This document shows positions 12,381-24,020 of a stretch of 64,000 nucleotides of DNA, in pieces. Origin of the DNA: Stictocephala bisonia (Eukaryota; Arthropoda; Insecta; Hemiptera; Membracidae). The notes beneath the pieces were generated by a model that did not search any database, was not told the origin of the DNA, and saw nothing but the letters and a program-made list of their open reading frames with translations. Each line of letters opens with the position of its first letter. Position 1 is the stretch's first letter. Made by a program: the position numbers and the translations under genes. The DNA lies in NCBI GenBank assembly GCA_035578905.1, contig JAQJVL010000150.1:1573949-1637948 (forward strand), given 5' to 3'.

Positions 12381-13410
12381 ATGATTCATATACCATCGGA
12401 TGCCTCAGTCTATCTCGGGCAGTCGAGCTGTAAGATACCCTGTCTGTCGATCTTCATGTTGATTTTTCATTTATTTTTTTCTTTCTTTTTATGTGGTGAA
12501 ATAAATGTCTGCAATGTATCCTGTGTTGGCGAGGAAAGTGATTCTATAGTGAATTGTGAGGGAGGTTGTGATAGATCCTTCCATGGGCGATGTATAAGGG
12601 AGGATACAGATAGTAAAAAAAAAAAACAACCGATCTTTCAGTAACATACCATCCACTCACAGCAGTGTGCAGTCTTTCTCGGTTACTAAGTACGTGTCCT
12701 GGAGAACTTCAAAAAAGAAGTATTTGGTGAGCCTTGTTCTTTTAAGTCAGAAATGGCAGAGCTTCAAAAGTCAGTTCAGTTTGTATCTGACAAACTAGAT
12801 GAGTCCACCTACATCTAGCGGGAGATTAGAGAAGAGCTGGATTCCATGAAGAAGACCAACGAAGAACTTCGAGCGAAAAATGTTGCCCTATCCTGTGAAG
12901 TGTCGACGCTGAATAATAGAGTTAAATCCTTAGAGCAGTACTTCAGAAAGTGCAACATTGAGCTGAGTGGAATACCTATCACAAAGAACAAAGATACCAT
13001 GAAGCTTGTTGCAGATTAGGGACTGCCCTGGGAGTCAAATTCAATAAAGAAGAAATAAACCAATGCCCATCGAGTTCCATCATTCAAGAAGTACGGACCG
13101 CAACCTCTCATCGTTCAGTTCCTGAGAGAATCGTCGAGGGACCCTGGCTCACCAAGTTCAGAGATAGGAGAGAGACCCCTCTACAGGCCAAGCAGATTAA
13201 CATTGCATTCCCACAGCAAAATTTCTACATCAGCAAACATCTGTCTCCAGAGTAAGATCATTTTATACAGAATCAATTCCAGGACGAGGGAGCTGGGGTA
13301 TGAGCACGCCTGGTGCAGAGAGGGCAACTTCTTTGTGAGGAAACTTTAGAGTGAGATATTCATTGGAATTTACTCAATTGAGGACCTGAATAAGCTATCA
13401 TAAAGCAATA
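12381..13410 (+). pseudogene. Non-LTR retrotransposon ORF1 relic (PHD + coiled coil + FP-like)
   Basis: Plus-strand frames give, in order: a Cys/His cluster resembling a PHD finger (NCEGGCDRSFHGRC, about 12,550-12,590); a coiled coil rich in E, K, L and N (about 12,790-12,950); and, from 12,955, a segment starting CNIELSGIP and ending near 13,400 (SIEDLNKL) that resembles the baculovirus FP25K-like domain common in ORF1 of CR1/Jockey-type elements. An in-frame poly-A run (12,617), several stops and at least two frameshifts break it. ORF1 proteins bind RNA and accompany the reverse transcriptase. The matching ORF2 is not downstream; the next element runs in the opposite direction. Confidence 0.7.
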
Positions 13411-13965
13411 TAAAAATGTATATCAGTAATCTATATCTTATCTTTTAAATGATTCCATTTTATTAATTTCGCTTTTTAAATAGATTCACTTTCTACCTTT
13501 ACAAATGTCTCATCAATCGATAACTATTTCAAGTCAAAATATAAATATTTTCTTTTTAGTAATGTTTGTTATGTTCAGCAGGGTTCTACTGAAAAAGCAT
13601 CTTCGATTTCCGAAACTTAACTTTTTTGACACATTATGTACCTTTTATAAGTCATTTTTCAAACTAGAACTTTCAAATTTTTACCAGTTGTTTAGAAAGA
13701 CATTATTGGCATACTGAGTTTTTCTCTAATAATTGGTTAAGGTTTTACTATACAAAATATATAAATATATATTTTTCAAACAAACTGTCACATTTTGAAA
13801 AGAAATTTTGTATATTAAAAAAATCATTTTGGGAAGCTGAAAAAACTCAGTGGGTAACAAGGCTTCCCGCCAAAATAAAAGTATATTAAAACCCCTCTAT
13901 GTATAATAGCTCCTAAGTAAAGGTATATCAAAGATGCCCAATTTAACATGGGCGAAATAAATCAA
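13411..13965 (+). repeat. Probable truncated continuation of the ORF1 element
   Basis: After ORF1 there is a frame starting MSHQSITISSQNINIFF (13,505), positioned where ORF2 would start and loosely like an endonuclease N-terminus, but it degenerates at once. The stretch ends in AAATAAATCAAATCAAAATC at about 13,950, which is also the 3' tail of the opposing element. No intact domain is visible. Confidence 0.35.
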
Positions 13966-15721
13966 ATCAAAATCATTTTATTGCCATAAAAATTCAGAGA
14001 TCATTGACAAAGTCATTTTACAGCTATCATTGACAGCCAAGTCCTAAGTCAGCTAAGATATGAGTTATAGTACAATATAACTCAATAACTTAAAATTGTA
14101 AAAAACAGAATTGTAATATTAAAATAAAATATGTTCCATACAGAAAAATTCATCCAGTGAATAAAAGGGATTATCCAATAGCCATAAATAATATTTATCA
14201 TTAATCGTTTTACTGTCATACTCCCGCATCAGAGGCAACAGGTGATTGTATACCTGTAGTAGAGTTACAGAATGACTATTAAGGGTCTTACTTAACCTAT
14301 TATGAGGAATAATTGCAAAATTTCTATTTCCAGTGTTATACGAGTGGTTTTCGTTACTAGGATGAATTAGATGTGGATTTTGAAAAATATACTTTATCGA
14401 GTCAAAAAGATAGATTTATTACAGTTTGGATTTTTAATTTAGTGAAAAGTCGTTTACAGTGTTCCGGGGGTTGGGTCTCAGTAATTATTCTTATTGATTT
14501 CTTTTGAAGAATAAGGATATCATTAATTTTACTTGCATTACCCCACACAACAAGTCCATATCTTATTGTGGATTGGAAAAATGCAAAATAGGCAGTTTTT
14601 ACATAATTTTTGTTGACACAAAGTAAGACGCCTCAGGAGATAAATTACTCTTGATAAGTTTGTGGATAGGTAATTGGTATGGATATCCCAATTTAAATTT
14701 TTGTCATTAAATATCCCTTGGAATTTGTCACTGTTTGATGTGTTGGACTGAAGGTTGGAATTTTCAGATCGTCTTAAAGTAAACAAAATACTTTGAGTTT
14801 TTGATTCGTTCAAATGGAAACCATTGGTTTTGTACCAGTTTGAGGCTTCAGATAACGCATTTTGTGTAATATGATTTAATTCTTCCAAGTTTTTACTCGT
14901 ATTCAAGAAAGTAGAATCATCTGCATATAAAATCGTTGTGGCTGGGACAGATGGTGGTAGGTCATTAATGTATATTAAGAATAATAATGGACCTAGTATA
15001 GATCCCTGTGGGACACCATACCCCACATCTGCTTCTTGAGACCAACTACCATTGATTTAGACTTTTTGTTTCCTATTGCTTCAGTATGATTTTAGGAATA
15101 AAGAGTGGCTTGCCACCAAGACCATAATATGGCAACTTCAATATGATCAAAAGCCCTGCTCAGGTCACAAAAGGTAGCCCGAGCAAAAGCATTATTCTCA
15201 AATGCTTGTGAGACGTCTCTTACTAATTGATCTAAAAGTAGATTTGTTTGTTCTAAAACCAAATTGCATAAGATTTAAAAGATTGCTTGTTTCGAGGTGG
15301 TTGTATAAACTAGAGTTTCAAGTACTTTGCCCATAACTGGAATTATAGAGATAGGACAGTAAATCTCAGGAGTATGTTTGGAACCCTTCTTAAACACTGG
15401 ACAAACTCCTGAGATTTTAAATTCTTCAGGGAAGTAGCTATTCTTTAAATAATTTTTAAAACAAACAGTGAGAGGGATAACAAGGCCAGGGACTATTTTC
15501 TAATATGTTATTTGACATACTATATATGTCACAGCTATCTGAGTTATTTAGGTTTTTGACTGATTTAATGACATCATCAGGTTTTATGTCTGTCCATTGA
15601 AAAATTGTTGGTGGATGATTGATATTATTTTCTAGATATTCACTGGAAGTGCGAGATGGATTACCAAGGTCCTTTTTAATTTCTGACACTGAATTGATGA
15701 AATAATTATTGAAAATATCAG

Positions 15722-15850
15722 GACTGATATTTTATTATTTATTTTAATTTTAATTTTTATTTTATTTATTTTAATTTTTAATTTAATTTAATTTTTTAAT
15801 TTAATTTTTATTTATTTTAATTTATTTTAATTTTAAATGATAATTTATTT
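15722..15850. repeat. AT-only low-complexity tract
   Basis: A run of TTTTATTTAATTTTAATTT-type repeats interrupts the ORF2 relic between its endonuclease and pre-RT regions. Simple-sequence expansion. Confidence 0.8.
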
Positions 15851-16710
15851 TATTGCATTTGGTATCTAATAGACAGTTGTCGTTGATAATTTTCCAAGCG
15901 GCTTTGCTTTGTTATTGCTTTGATTTATGTAACTTTCATTGTATAGAAGTTTGGATGAGGCAATTGCTTGTCTGTACTCATTTTTAAGGGTTAGAAAATG
16001 GTGTTTAAACCCAACATTATTTTTTGATATCTTATAGAATGTAATAGATTTTCCTTCATTTTAGCCAGATCTTGGTTATACCACTTATTTGTCATTTTCT
16101 TTTGTTTATTTGGATTTACATTTTTTAGAGTTTTGAAGTGTAATAAAGCGTTGTTGATGACAGACCAAACTTTGTTGAAGAGGAGTGGTAATTTACTGTT
16201 GTTATATTGATAATAATGGCATCCCAGTCAAATTATGCCAATGTCATACTAAGATCATTAAGAGAACTCTTAGGAATCACCATATTCAAACCACTAGCAC
16301 AACTGAACTGACTATCTTGGACACCATAATTTGAGATTCTCCCCAGATCCACCAGGATACCACTGTGATCTGAGAAAGGGAAATCAATAATCTGGCAGGA
16401 GATATATCCCTGACAACTTCTATTATTTACAAAAACATTATCCAAATAATTTTTACCTCTTGTTGGATTTTGATTAAAGTAATAATAATTGTGCTGCCTA
16501 ATAAGATTTTGGAGAGCAAGAGCAGTATCGCTATCAGTTGTAACATCAAATTTATAATTCAGATCCCCACCTATCACTATTGTATATTTACTCCAATTAG
16601 TGAGGTGATTTAATAGATTGTCTAGATATTTTAGGAAAATGTTGGGATCACCATAGGGTGAGTGGTATATTGAAACCACTATAATATTCAGTTCATCTAT
16701 GAAGGTTGCA

Positions 16711-16722
16711 GATGCTTCAAAA
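16711..16722. repeat. Left target-site duplication
   Basis: GATGCTTCAAAA directly precedes the insertion at 16,723 and recurs at 19,056-19,067. The minus-strand endonuclease frame continues across the two copies, confirming a duplication made by insertion. Confidence 0.8.
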
Positions 16723-19055
16723 TTAGTATATTAGAGAGATAAGGGCATAGAAATTCCTTAAAAGAAAAGAAAAAAAAAGAGAAAAAAAAAAAAAAAAAGC
16801 CAAAAAAAATGGACCCCGGGAGAGAGGGAGAGAGAGGGAGAGAAAAACCCCCCAAAAAAAAAAAAAAAAAACCCCCCCCCCCCCCCAACCCCAAAAAAAG
16901 CCCCCCCCGAGGGGCCCCCCCCAAAAAAAACCCCCCCCCCCCCCCCCCAAAAAACCCCTTTTTTCCCAAAAAACCCCCCCCCCCTTTTTTTTTTTTTCCC
17001 CCCCCCCCCCCCTTTCCCCACCCCACCCCCCCCAACCCCCTCCCCCCCCCCTCCCCCCTCTCTCTTCCCCTCTTCTTTCTCCCCCCCTCTCTCTCCTCTC
17101 CCCTCTCCTCCCTCCCTCTCTCTCTCTCCTCCCTCCCTCTCCTCCCCTCTCCTCCTCTCCCTTTTCCCTCTCTCCCCTCCTCCTCTCCCTCCCCTCCACC
17201 CTCCCCCTCTCCTCCTCCCCCTTTTCCCTCCCCTTTTCCCCCTCTCTCTCTCCCCTCCCCTATCCTCCCTCTCTTCCCCCTCCCTCCTCCTTCTTTTCCT
17301 CCCCCCCTCCCTTTCCCCTCTCTCTCCCCCCCCCCTCTCTCTCTCTCCTCCTCCCTCTCTCCTCTCTCTTTCCTCCTCTCTCTCTTTCTTCCTATCCCTT
17401 CCCCCTAACCCCCTCCTCCTCCCCTCCCCTCTCCCCCCTCTCTCTCTCCTCTCCCCTCTCTCCTCTTCCCCTCTTCCCCTCTTCTCTCCCTCTTCTCTTC
17501 CCTCCTTTTTCTCCTTTCTCTCCTTCCCCTCTCCTCTCTCTCTTTCTCCCTCTATTTTCTCTCCCCCTCTCTCTCCCCTTTTCCCACTCCTCCTCTTCCC
17601 CCCCTTCTACTCCCCCTCTCCTCTCTCTCTCTCTCCCCTTTTCCCCCCCTCCCCTCTCTCTCTCCTTCTTCCTTTTCCCCCACCCTTTTTCCCCCCCTCT
17701 CTCTCTTCTCCTCTTTTCCCTCTTCCTCCCCTCCTCCCTTTTCCCTCTCCCCCCTCCTCCCCCCTTTTCCCTCCCCTCCCCCCTCCCTCCCCTCTCCTTC
17801 CCCCTCTCCTCCCTTTCCCTCTTTTCCCTCTCCCTCTCCCTCTCCCTTTTTCCCCCCCCCCTCCCCTTTTCCCCCTTTCCCCCCCCTTTCTCCCTTCCCT
17901 CTCCCTCCCCACCCTCTCCCCCCCCCCCTCTCCCAAACCCCTCTCCCTTTCCCCTTCCCTTTCCTCTCCCCTCCCCCCCCTCCCCTCTCCCCCTCCCCTC
18001 TTCCCCCTCTCCCCCTCCCTCTCCCCCCCCTCCCCCTCCCCCTCCTCTCCCTCCCTTTCTTTCCCCCCCCCCCTTCCCCCCCCTCTCCCCTCCTCTCCCC
18101 CTTTCCCCCCCCTTTTCCCTCCCCCTCTCCCCCCTTCCCTCCCCCCCTCCCCCCTCCCTTCCCCCCCCTCTCCCTCTCCCCCTCCCTCTCCCCTTCCCCC
18201 TCTCCCCTCCCCCCCTCTTCCCCTTTCCCTCCCCCCCCTTCTCCCCTCCCCCCCTCTCCCCTCCCCCCTCCCCTCCCTTCTCCCTTTCCCCCTCCCTCTC
18301 CCCCTCCCCCTACCCCCAAAAAAATCCTTTGGGGGAATTTTACTTTTTTTATTTTTTTTTTTTATCTCTATTTTTACCAAGGAATTTTTGTTCCTACTCA
18401 AAAAAATCCCCCTTCCCTTTTCCACCGTCCAAAAAAAACCCAAAAAAAAAAATTTCCGCCCCAATCACTTTCCAAAAATTATTTTTTTCTATTCATAAAA
18501 TAAACCGTCCCCAAAAATTTCGCCACCCACCCTTTTCCTCTTAGTTTGAAACCCCCCCCTTTAATTTTTTTTTTTCAAAACCCCTTTTTTTTTTTCCACT
18601 TTTTTACCTTTTAGTCAAAAAATTTTAATTTCCTTTCAAAAAAAAGATTTTCTTGTTTTAAAAACAAACTTTGGGTTCCCTTTTATTCTTCCCTCTTTTT
18701 CTCTCTTTCTTTTAAAAAACCTTTTCTTCCCTTTTTTTTTCCCTCCCTTTTCCTCTTTTTTTTTTCTTCCTTTTTTTTCTTTTCTCTTCTCCTTCTCTTC
18801 AAAAAAAATCCTTTAAACCCTTTTTCTCAAAAAATTTTTCCCTTTATCTCTCAAATTTTCCCCTTTTTGGGGGGTTTCCCTCTACTCACCTGAAGAAAAT
18901 GCCAGTGGTGTTGAAAATTTGTGAGCTTTTGTGTATTTTGTGTTTGTGACTACTACTCTGATGTTAGTGAACTTGTCTTTTAAGGTAAGTTTGCTGATGT
19001 CCTATCTCTCTAATATACTAATTCCTGGCCTAGTGCCCTTTAACCTAACCTAAAA
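16723..19055. mobile_element. 2.3-kb insertion with polypyrimidine core
   Basis: Flanked by 12-bp duplications and splitting a non-LTR endonuclease gene. The ends carry AATTAGTATATTAGAGAGAT (16,721-16,740) and its perfect inverse (19,003-19,022). The right end then has GGCCTAGTGCCC and a short TAACCTAACCTAAAA tail. The roughly 150 bp at 18,878-19,028 match, in inverse, a second copy at 52,267-52,435. The core (about 16,760-18,870) is almost all C and T on this strand. No coding content: the long frames over the tract are compositional artefacts. The long duplication and A-rich tail suggest retrotransposition, while the inverted ends suggest a DNA element; I cannot decide. Confidence 0.7.
16760..18870 (+). 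repeat. 2.1-kb polypyrimidine (CT/C/T) tract
   Basis: Degenerate CT, CCT and CCCT runs with homopolymers of C up to about 18 and interspersed A or T runs. Strand asymmetry is extreme: G is nearly absent on the plus strand from about 17,040 to 18,310. An expanded (CT)n microsatellite probably underlies it, because the 52.4-kb relative has AGTAGAGAGAGTAG at the same place. The exact bases, especially at 16,850-17,040 and 18,430-18,870, look like low-accuracy read consensus and should not be trusted. Confidence 0.85.
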
Positions 19056-19484
19056 GATGCTTCAAAATGAAACTCGAAGCAGAAACAAGTGATATCACAG
19101 ATTCTCGAATCAAGCGAGTTGTGGACAAACAGAAGTGAGCCTAATATGTTCGGTTCTACTAAATGCACTAGCACAGTGATATCCTGATGGAAAGGACAAC
19201 AATGCCCCTTCAGCCTTACGCCAATGCTCTGTGATACAAACTACTTTAGTATTGTTTAAGGCCTCCAAAAAACTTTACAAAATAGTTATTTTATTAGTAT
19301 TTTTACTTATAAGGCCCTGTATATTAAGAAAAAACATTTTCAAATTATTATTATTCTCTAGTTTTGTTCTATTTTTACTTTTCTTTTGGGGAGTTAAAAA
19401 ATTTATATTGTATATTCTCTTAGATCTAAAAAAAAACTGATTCTGCATTGCTTTGAGGATAACAATCTTGGCTGTCAATTTCAT
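19056..19484 (-). pseudogene. Non-LTR ORF2 endonuclease, upstream part
   Basis: The minus-strand reading from about 19,350 contains MFFLNIQGLISKNTNKITIL, the N-terminal strand of a non-LTR apurinic-type endonuclease, followed in shifting frames by VVCITEHW-like sequence (the metal-binding Glu region) and by CFEFHFEAS near 19,070. It then continues at 16,710 with the VSIYHSP region after removal of the inserted 2.3 kb. It is the 5' remainder of the element described at 13,966-16,722. Confidence 0.75.
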
Positions 19485-19509
19485 TCATTAACGCCATACT
19501 TATGTTACT

Positions 19510-20385
19510 AGGACATCAATTAAGAATCATTTTAGTGAGAAAACCTATTACTTAACCCAGACAAAACAAATTTTATTTCATTCCAGACTCAACAAAACAA
19601 ATTTAAATCAAAACCATCAATTGTAATTGGTGGTATTAAAATAAAACAAGTGGATCAGACTAAATTTTTAGGTTTGATCTTAGACAGTAATCTGACATGG
19701 GATGCTCTCATTCTAGCTGTACAAAAGAAAATATTCTCCGGGTTATATGCCTTAAAATGTATCTCTAAATATTGTAATACAGAAACGCTAAAAATGGTAT
19801 ACTACTCACATATTTCATTTGGTGTGGTTCTGTATGGTTCGACTAGTGACAGAAATTTGCAAAGTCTTCTGTTACTACAGAAGAGAGCCATTCGAATAAT
19901 TTTAGGACTACAACATCAAGACACTGTAAAACATTTGTTTCCTAGTCTGGGAATTTTACGATTTATGGCATGTACATTATGGAAACGGTATTGGCAGTAA
20001 GACAAGCCAATGAAGTATTACCAAAACTAGGATCACAACTACTCAACAAGAAATTTTAACCAATTGGCAGCTCCAAATATGAATTTACAATTTTCACGAA
20101 AAAAATCCGCTGGTTTCAGGTATACAATTTTACAACAAATTACCACAATATATACTTAGCCTAAACAATGTTTTGATTTTTTAAAAAGAACTGAAAAAAT
20201 ACCTCATTAGTAAGGTATTGTATTCTTTTGAAGAGTTTTTTGATGATGTCTATTAATCATTGTAACTATATTTAAAAACATTTTATATACAATAGTTTAT
20301 GTTTAAAATAACATGTAACGCCATTTAATGTTTGTATGTAATATATGTACAAATTTTGAATAAAGTATGTTTTGAATTTGAATTA
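19510..20385 (+). pseudogene. Non-LTR retrotransposon ORF2 3' fragment
   Basis: Plus-strand RT downstream region: LNPDKTNFISF-like sequence at about 19,555, then an open 116-codon frame from 19,650 with DQTKFLGLILDSNLTWD, a helix KKIFSGLYALKCISKY, and LLLLQKRAIRIILGLQHQD, the standard post-RT order. A frameshift near 19,990 leads to a KKYLISKVLYSFEEFFDD-like tail. The 3' end is a TTGAATAAAGTATG signal and a TTTTGAATTTGAATT tail at about 20,383. The opposite orientation to its left neighbour shows a separate insertion. Confidence 0.8.
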
Positions 20386-21979
20386 GGACACTGAGATTCT
20401 GTACAATTATTTCCTATACATTACAAATTACAACTGTTTAGGAGTTAATCATTGTCTTTTGAGAAGAGATCTGCCTTAGCACTATTAATATGGTTGGAAT
20501 TTGAAAGAACACTTGCACCATTCGCACGGTTACCCCCTTAAAGGTTTTAAGGTTGTTTTATATTAGGAGTGGGAATCGAGGCACCTTTGTTATGAGTGGT
20601 CTCTTAAGGTTTCCCAAGGTGAATAAATAAAATTTAAAGCGTTCTTTTCAGTGTTTAGGAGCTATTTTTTAAAATAACATTTCTAATGATAAAAGAAATA
20701 TCACTCCCTTGAGATTTATTTGTAAAACACTTTCTGATTATTGACAAATCCATATACTGATTTTCTTAACTTCAAATTAAATGAAAGTAGTGTAATGGTT
20801 AATCTTGCCTCTTCCACTTTAATCTTACCTCTTCCACATTATAATTCTTTTGAAACTTGTTTTGTTTATTACTTTACATTAAATCTATTCCAACACTTAA
20901 GTTAATCAAGAGAATGTTATTGTAAAGGTGGTGCTTCAGGTTAGCAGTTAATTCATTATAATTGTGTCCATACTTTGTTTTATTATAATCAGTTGTTTAT
21001 TTGTACAATCAAATGAGACTCAATTTTCTTTTTATTTTAGTTGAATTAAGTATATGTTTTCTAGTAGCCACATTACTAGCAATAGTGGCTTCTCAATTTA
21101 AATTTTTTACTTTTTTTCATTAGTCTTTATGAAGTAAATGATAAGTTGCCAAATTTTCATATTTTTGTCTGAAGTTCAGTTGGCCATCCTGCCTTCCTGT
21201 TTAGACAAGTTGTCATGTGTAGAATTAATATTTTGTTTTGACAGTTATCGGTGAATTTACTTATTTTAACTGTTTTATAATTAATTATAAATTAAGTACT
21301 ACATGACAGGTTTGTAACAAATATTACATGAAATAAATGTGTTATATTCACAAACGCTAATAAGTGTTTGAAATACAACTTTTGTTTGGGTTATTGTTTA
21401 GACTTTTTGAGCTGTTGTTTATGCATTTATAAACATACTTTATGGTTACAAATTGTATATTTTATATATTATTATCATTTGCTTGGATTGGTGATATTTG
21501 AATAAAATAATAATGATAAATATTTGAGATGCTTACTTCCATTGTGGTGACTTATTATCTTTTTTGTGCTAAATCTAGACCTACATATTTGGTTACTATT
21601 TTCAAATAAACCAAATAAAACTCGGCCTACATATTTTATAAAACTACACCAATTTTGAATGTATAACTTGAAATTTTGAATGTATAATAACTGTTAGATT
21701 ATACGTAACAAACTAAGTTGGCCAATTCTAATTTACTTTTTTCCCAGACAAAAGGTTATAAGTAATTTCACACAGTAAAAAGATTGTTATAATCCAAATT
21801 AAAGACCTAAAATGATATGTACTGTATATTATAAAATATCTTTTTCTACAAATGTTGGTTTCAGTTTGGTCAATGAAATGTACAAAAACCATAAGTTATA
21901 AATCTGCAAATCATAGTATGTCCGTAGAAACAAATTTCTGATTTTGTGTAGGAACTTCTGCTTTTGTGCTGTATATAAT
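20386..21979. other. AT-rich sequence, nothing recognised
   Basis: No open frame above background, no repeat boundaries and no RNA gene seen. Confidence 0.4.
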
Positions 21980-23960
21980 TATAAGTTTCTTGATTAGCAT
22001 GTTACGTGTTGGTATATATCATATAAATTAACATGTACGTCTCACAACACTATAATGACTAGATGTTGAGTCAAATATTTATATGGTGATCGATTTCGTC
22101 CATATATGTGGACATCTTCGGACCGACTGAAGCTTGATCAAGACTGTGGGCTGTTATTGATTACCCACAATGCATTTCATAAATCCCATGATTCTGCTAA
22201 GGTGGTGTGTATCTTGATTTTGATGCTTCGGTATTTGTTTGCTATATCTGCCTGACTGGCTTCAACTATAAGTTTCTTGATTAGCATGTTACGTGTTGGT
22301 ATATATCATATAAATTAACATGTACGTCTCACAACACTATAATGACTAGATGTTGAGTCAAATATTTATATGGTGATCGATTTCGTCCATATATGTGGAC
22401 ATCTTCGGACCGACTGAAGCTTGATCAAGACTGTGGGCTGTTATTGATTACCCACAATGCATTTCATAAATCCCATGATTCTGCTAAGGTGGTGTGTATC
22501 TTGATTTTGATGCTTCGGTATTTGTTTGCTATATCTGCCTGACTGGCTTCAACTATAAGTTTCTTGATTAGCATGTTACGTGTTGGTATATATCATATAA
22601 ATTAACATGTACGTTTCACAACACTATAATGACTAGATGTTGAGTGAAATATTTATATGGTGATCGATTTCGTCCATATATGTGGACATCTTCGGACCGA
22701 CTGAAGCTTGATCAAGACTGTGGGCTGTTATTGATTACCCACAATGCATTTCATAAATCCCATGATTCTGCTAAGGTGGTGTGTATCTTGATTTTGATGC
22801 TTCGGTATTTGTTGCTATATCTGCCTGACTGGCTTCAACTATAAGTTTCTTGATTAGCATGTTACGTGTTGGTATATATCATATAAATTAACATGTACGT
22901 CTCACAACACTATAATGACTAGATGTTGAGTCAAATATTTATATGGTGATCGATTTCGTCCATATATGTGGACATCTTCGTACCGACTGAAGCTTGATCA
23001 AGACTGTGGGCTGTTATTGATTACCCACAATGCATTTCATAAATCCCATGATTCTGCTAAGGTGGTGTGTATCTTGATTTTGATGCTTCGGTATTTGTTT
23101 GCTATATCTGCCTGACTGGCTTCAACTATAAGTTTCTTGATTAGCATGTTACGTGTTGGTATATATCATATAAATTAACATGTACGTCTCACAACACTAT
23201 AATGACTAGATGTTGAGTCAAATATTTATATGGTGATCGATTTCGTCCATATATGTGGACATCTTCGGACCGACTGAAGCTTGATCAAGACTGTGGGCTG
23301 TTATTGATTACCCACAATGCATTTTATAAATCCCATGATTCTGCTAAGGTGGTGTGTATCTTGATTTTGATGCTTCGGTATTTGTTTGCTATATCTACCT
23401 GACTGGCTTCAACTATAAGTTTCTTGATTAGCATGTTACGTGTTGGTATATATCATATAAATTAACATGTACGTCTCACAACACTATAATGACTAGATGT
23501 TGAGTGAAATATTTATATGGTGATCGATTTCGTCCATATATGTGGACATCTTCGGACCGACTGAAGCTTGATCAAGACTGTGGGCTGTTATTGATTACCC
23601 ACAATGCATTTCATAAATCCCATGATTCTGCTAAGGTGGTGTGTATCTTGATTTTGATGCTTCGGTATTTGTTTGCTATATCTGCCTGACTGGCTTCAAC
23701 TATAAGTTTCTTGATTAGCATGTTACGTGTTGGTATATATCATATAAATTAACATGTACGTTTCACAACACTATAATGACTAGATGTTGAGTGAAATATT
23801 TATATGGTGATCGATTTCGTCCATATATGTAGACATCTTCGGACCGACTGAAGCTTGATCAAGACTGTGGGCTGTTATTGATTACCCACAATGCATTTCA
23901 TAAATCCCATGATTCTGCTTAGGTGGTGTGTATCTTGATTTTGATGCTTCGGTATTTGTT
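21980..23960 (+). repeat. 287-bp tandem repeat, seven direct copies
   Basis: Unit starts at 21,980, 22,267, 22,554, 22,840, 23,127, 23,414 and 23,701; one copy is 286 bp and the seventh stops short at about 23,960. Copies differ by only a few bases. Each unit contains GTCCATATATGTGGAC (hairpin), CTTGATCAAG (palindrome) and GTGGG..CCCAC (hairpin around CTGTTATTGATTA). Short ATG frames of 60-66 codons recur in the units but differ by one-base changes and have no known domain, so they are not called as genes. On the minus strand each unit carries the hammerhead-like motif annotated separately. Confidence 0.95.
22085..22124 (-). ncRNA. Hammerhead-like motif in 287-bp unit (representative)
   Basis: Minus strand, in order: GGT, CCGAAGA, T, GTCC, an 8-nt loop, GGAC, GAAATCGATC, ACC. 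This matches a minimal type I hammerhead: GGU/ACC as stem I, GUCC/GGAC as stem II, a self-complementary AUCGAU as stem III (as in dimer-active forms), and cleavage expected after C17. The core reads CCGAAGA rather than CUGANGA, so U4 is C, which should impair activity. Copies also lie at 22,372, 22,659, 22,945, 23,232, 23,519 and 23,806. This is a fit by eye only. Confidence 0.35.
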
Positions 23961-24020
23961 TGATACCCACAGCCCACAGTCTTGATCATATAAATTAACA
24001 TGTTAATTTATATGATATAT
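23961..24020. repeat. Inversion junction of the 287-bp array
   Basis: Here the array switches orientation. A 21-base piece out of normal order (ACCCACAGCCCACAGTCTTGATCA region) precedes a perfect palindrome ATATAAATTAAC/ATGTTAATTTATAT centred near 23,998. The palindrome forms because the direct unit contains CATATAAATTAACATGT, whose end is itself symmetrical. A breakpoint of template switching or foldback synthesis is likely. Confidence 0.7.

Larger units (their letters stand above)
13966..16722 (-). pseudogene. Non-LTR retrotransposon ORF2 (endonuclease-RT), downstream part
   Basis: This is the longest non-LTR copy. On the minus strand: 16,679-16,233 is the C-terminal half of an apurinic-type endonuclease (VSIYHSPYGDP, IGGDLNYKFD, NPTRGKNYLDNVFVN, FSDHSGILVDL; the last carries the catalytic SDH). 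At 15,689-15,456 is the pre-RT region (IKPDDVIKSVKNLNNSDS). At 15,026-14,538 is the RT core with VPQGSILGPLLFLIYINDLP and the YADDS active-site box, then the thumb. The 3' end lies near 13,970. Stops and frameshifts, and an AT-rich insertion at about 15,720-15,850, disable it. Its upstream part continues at 19,056 beyond an insertion. Confidence 0.85.

Noticed and set aside
16697..18544. Very long Gly/Arg/Glu-rich or Pro/Ser-rich open frames on both strands (up to 285 codons)
   Set aside because: They arise purely from the polypyrimidine tract, where stop codons are nearly impossible. The composition is meaningless and the tract itself is of doubtful accuracy.
22644..23689. 60-66-codon ATG frames recurring in the 287-bp units
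   Set aside because: The ATG exists only in units where TCA became TGA next to it (GTGAAATATT), the length varies with single-base indels, and no domain is recognisable.
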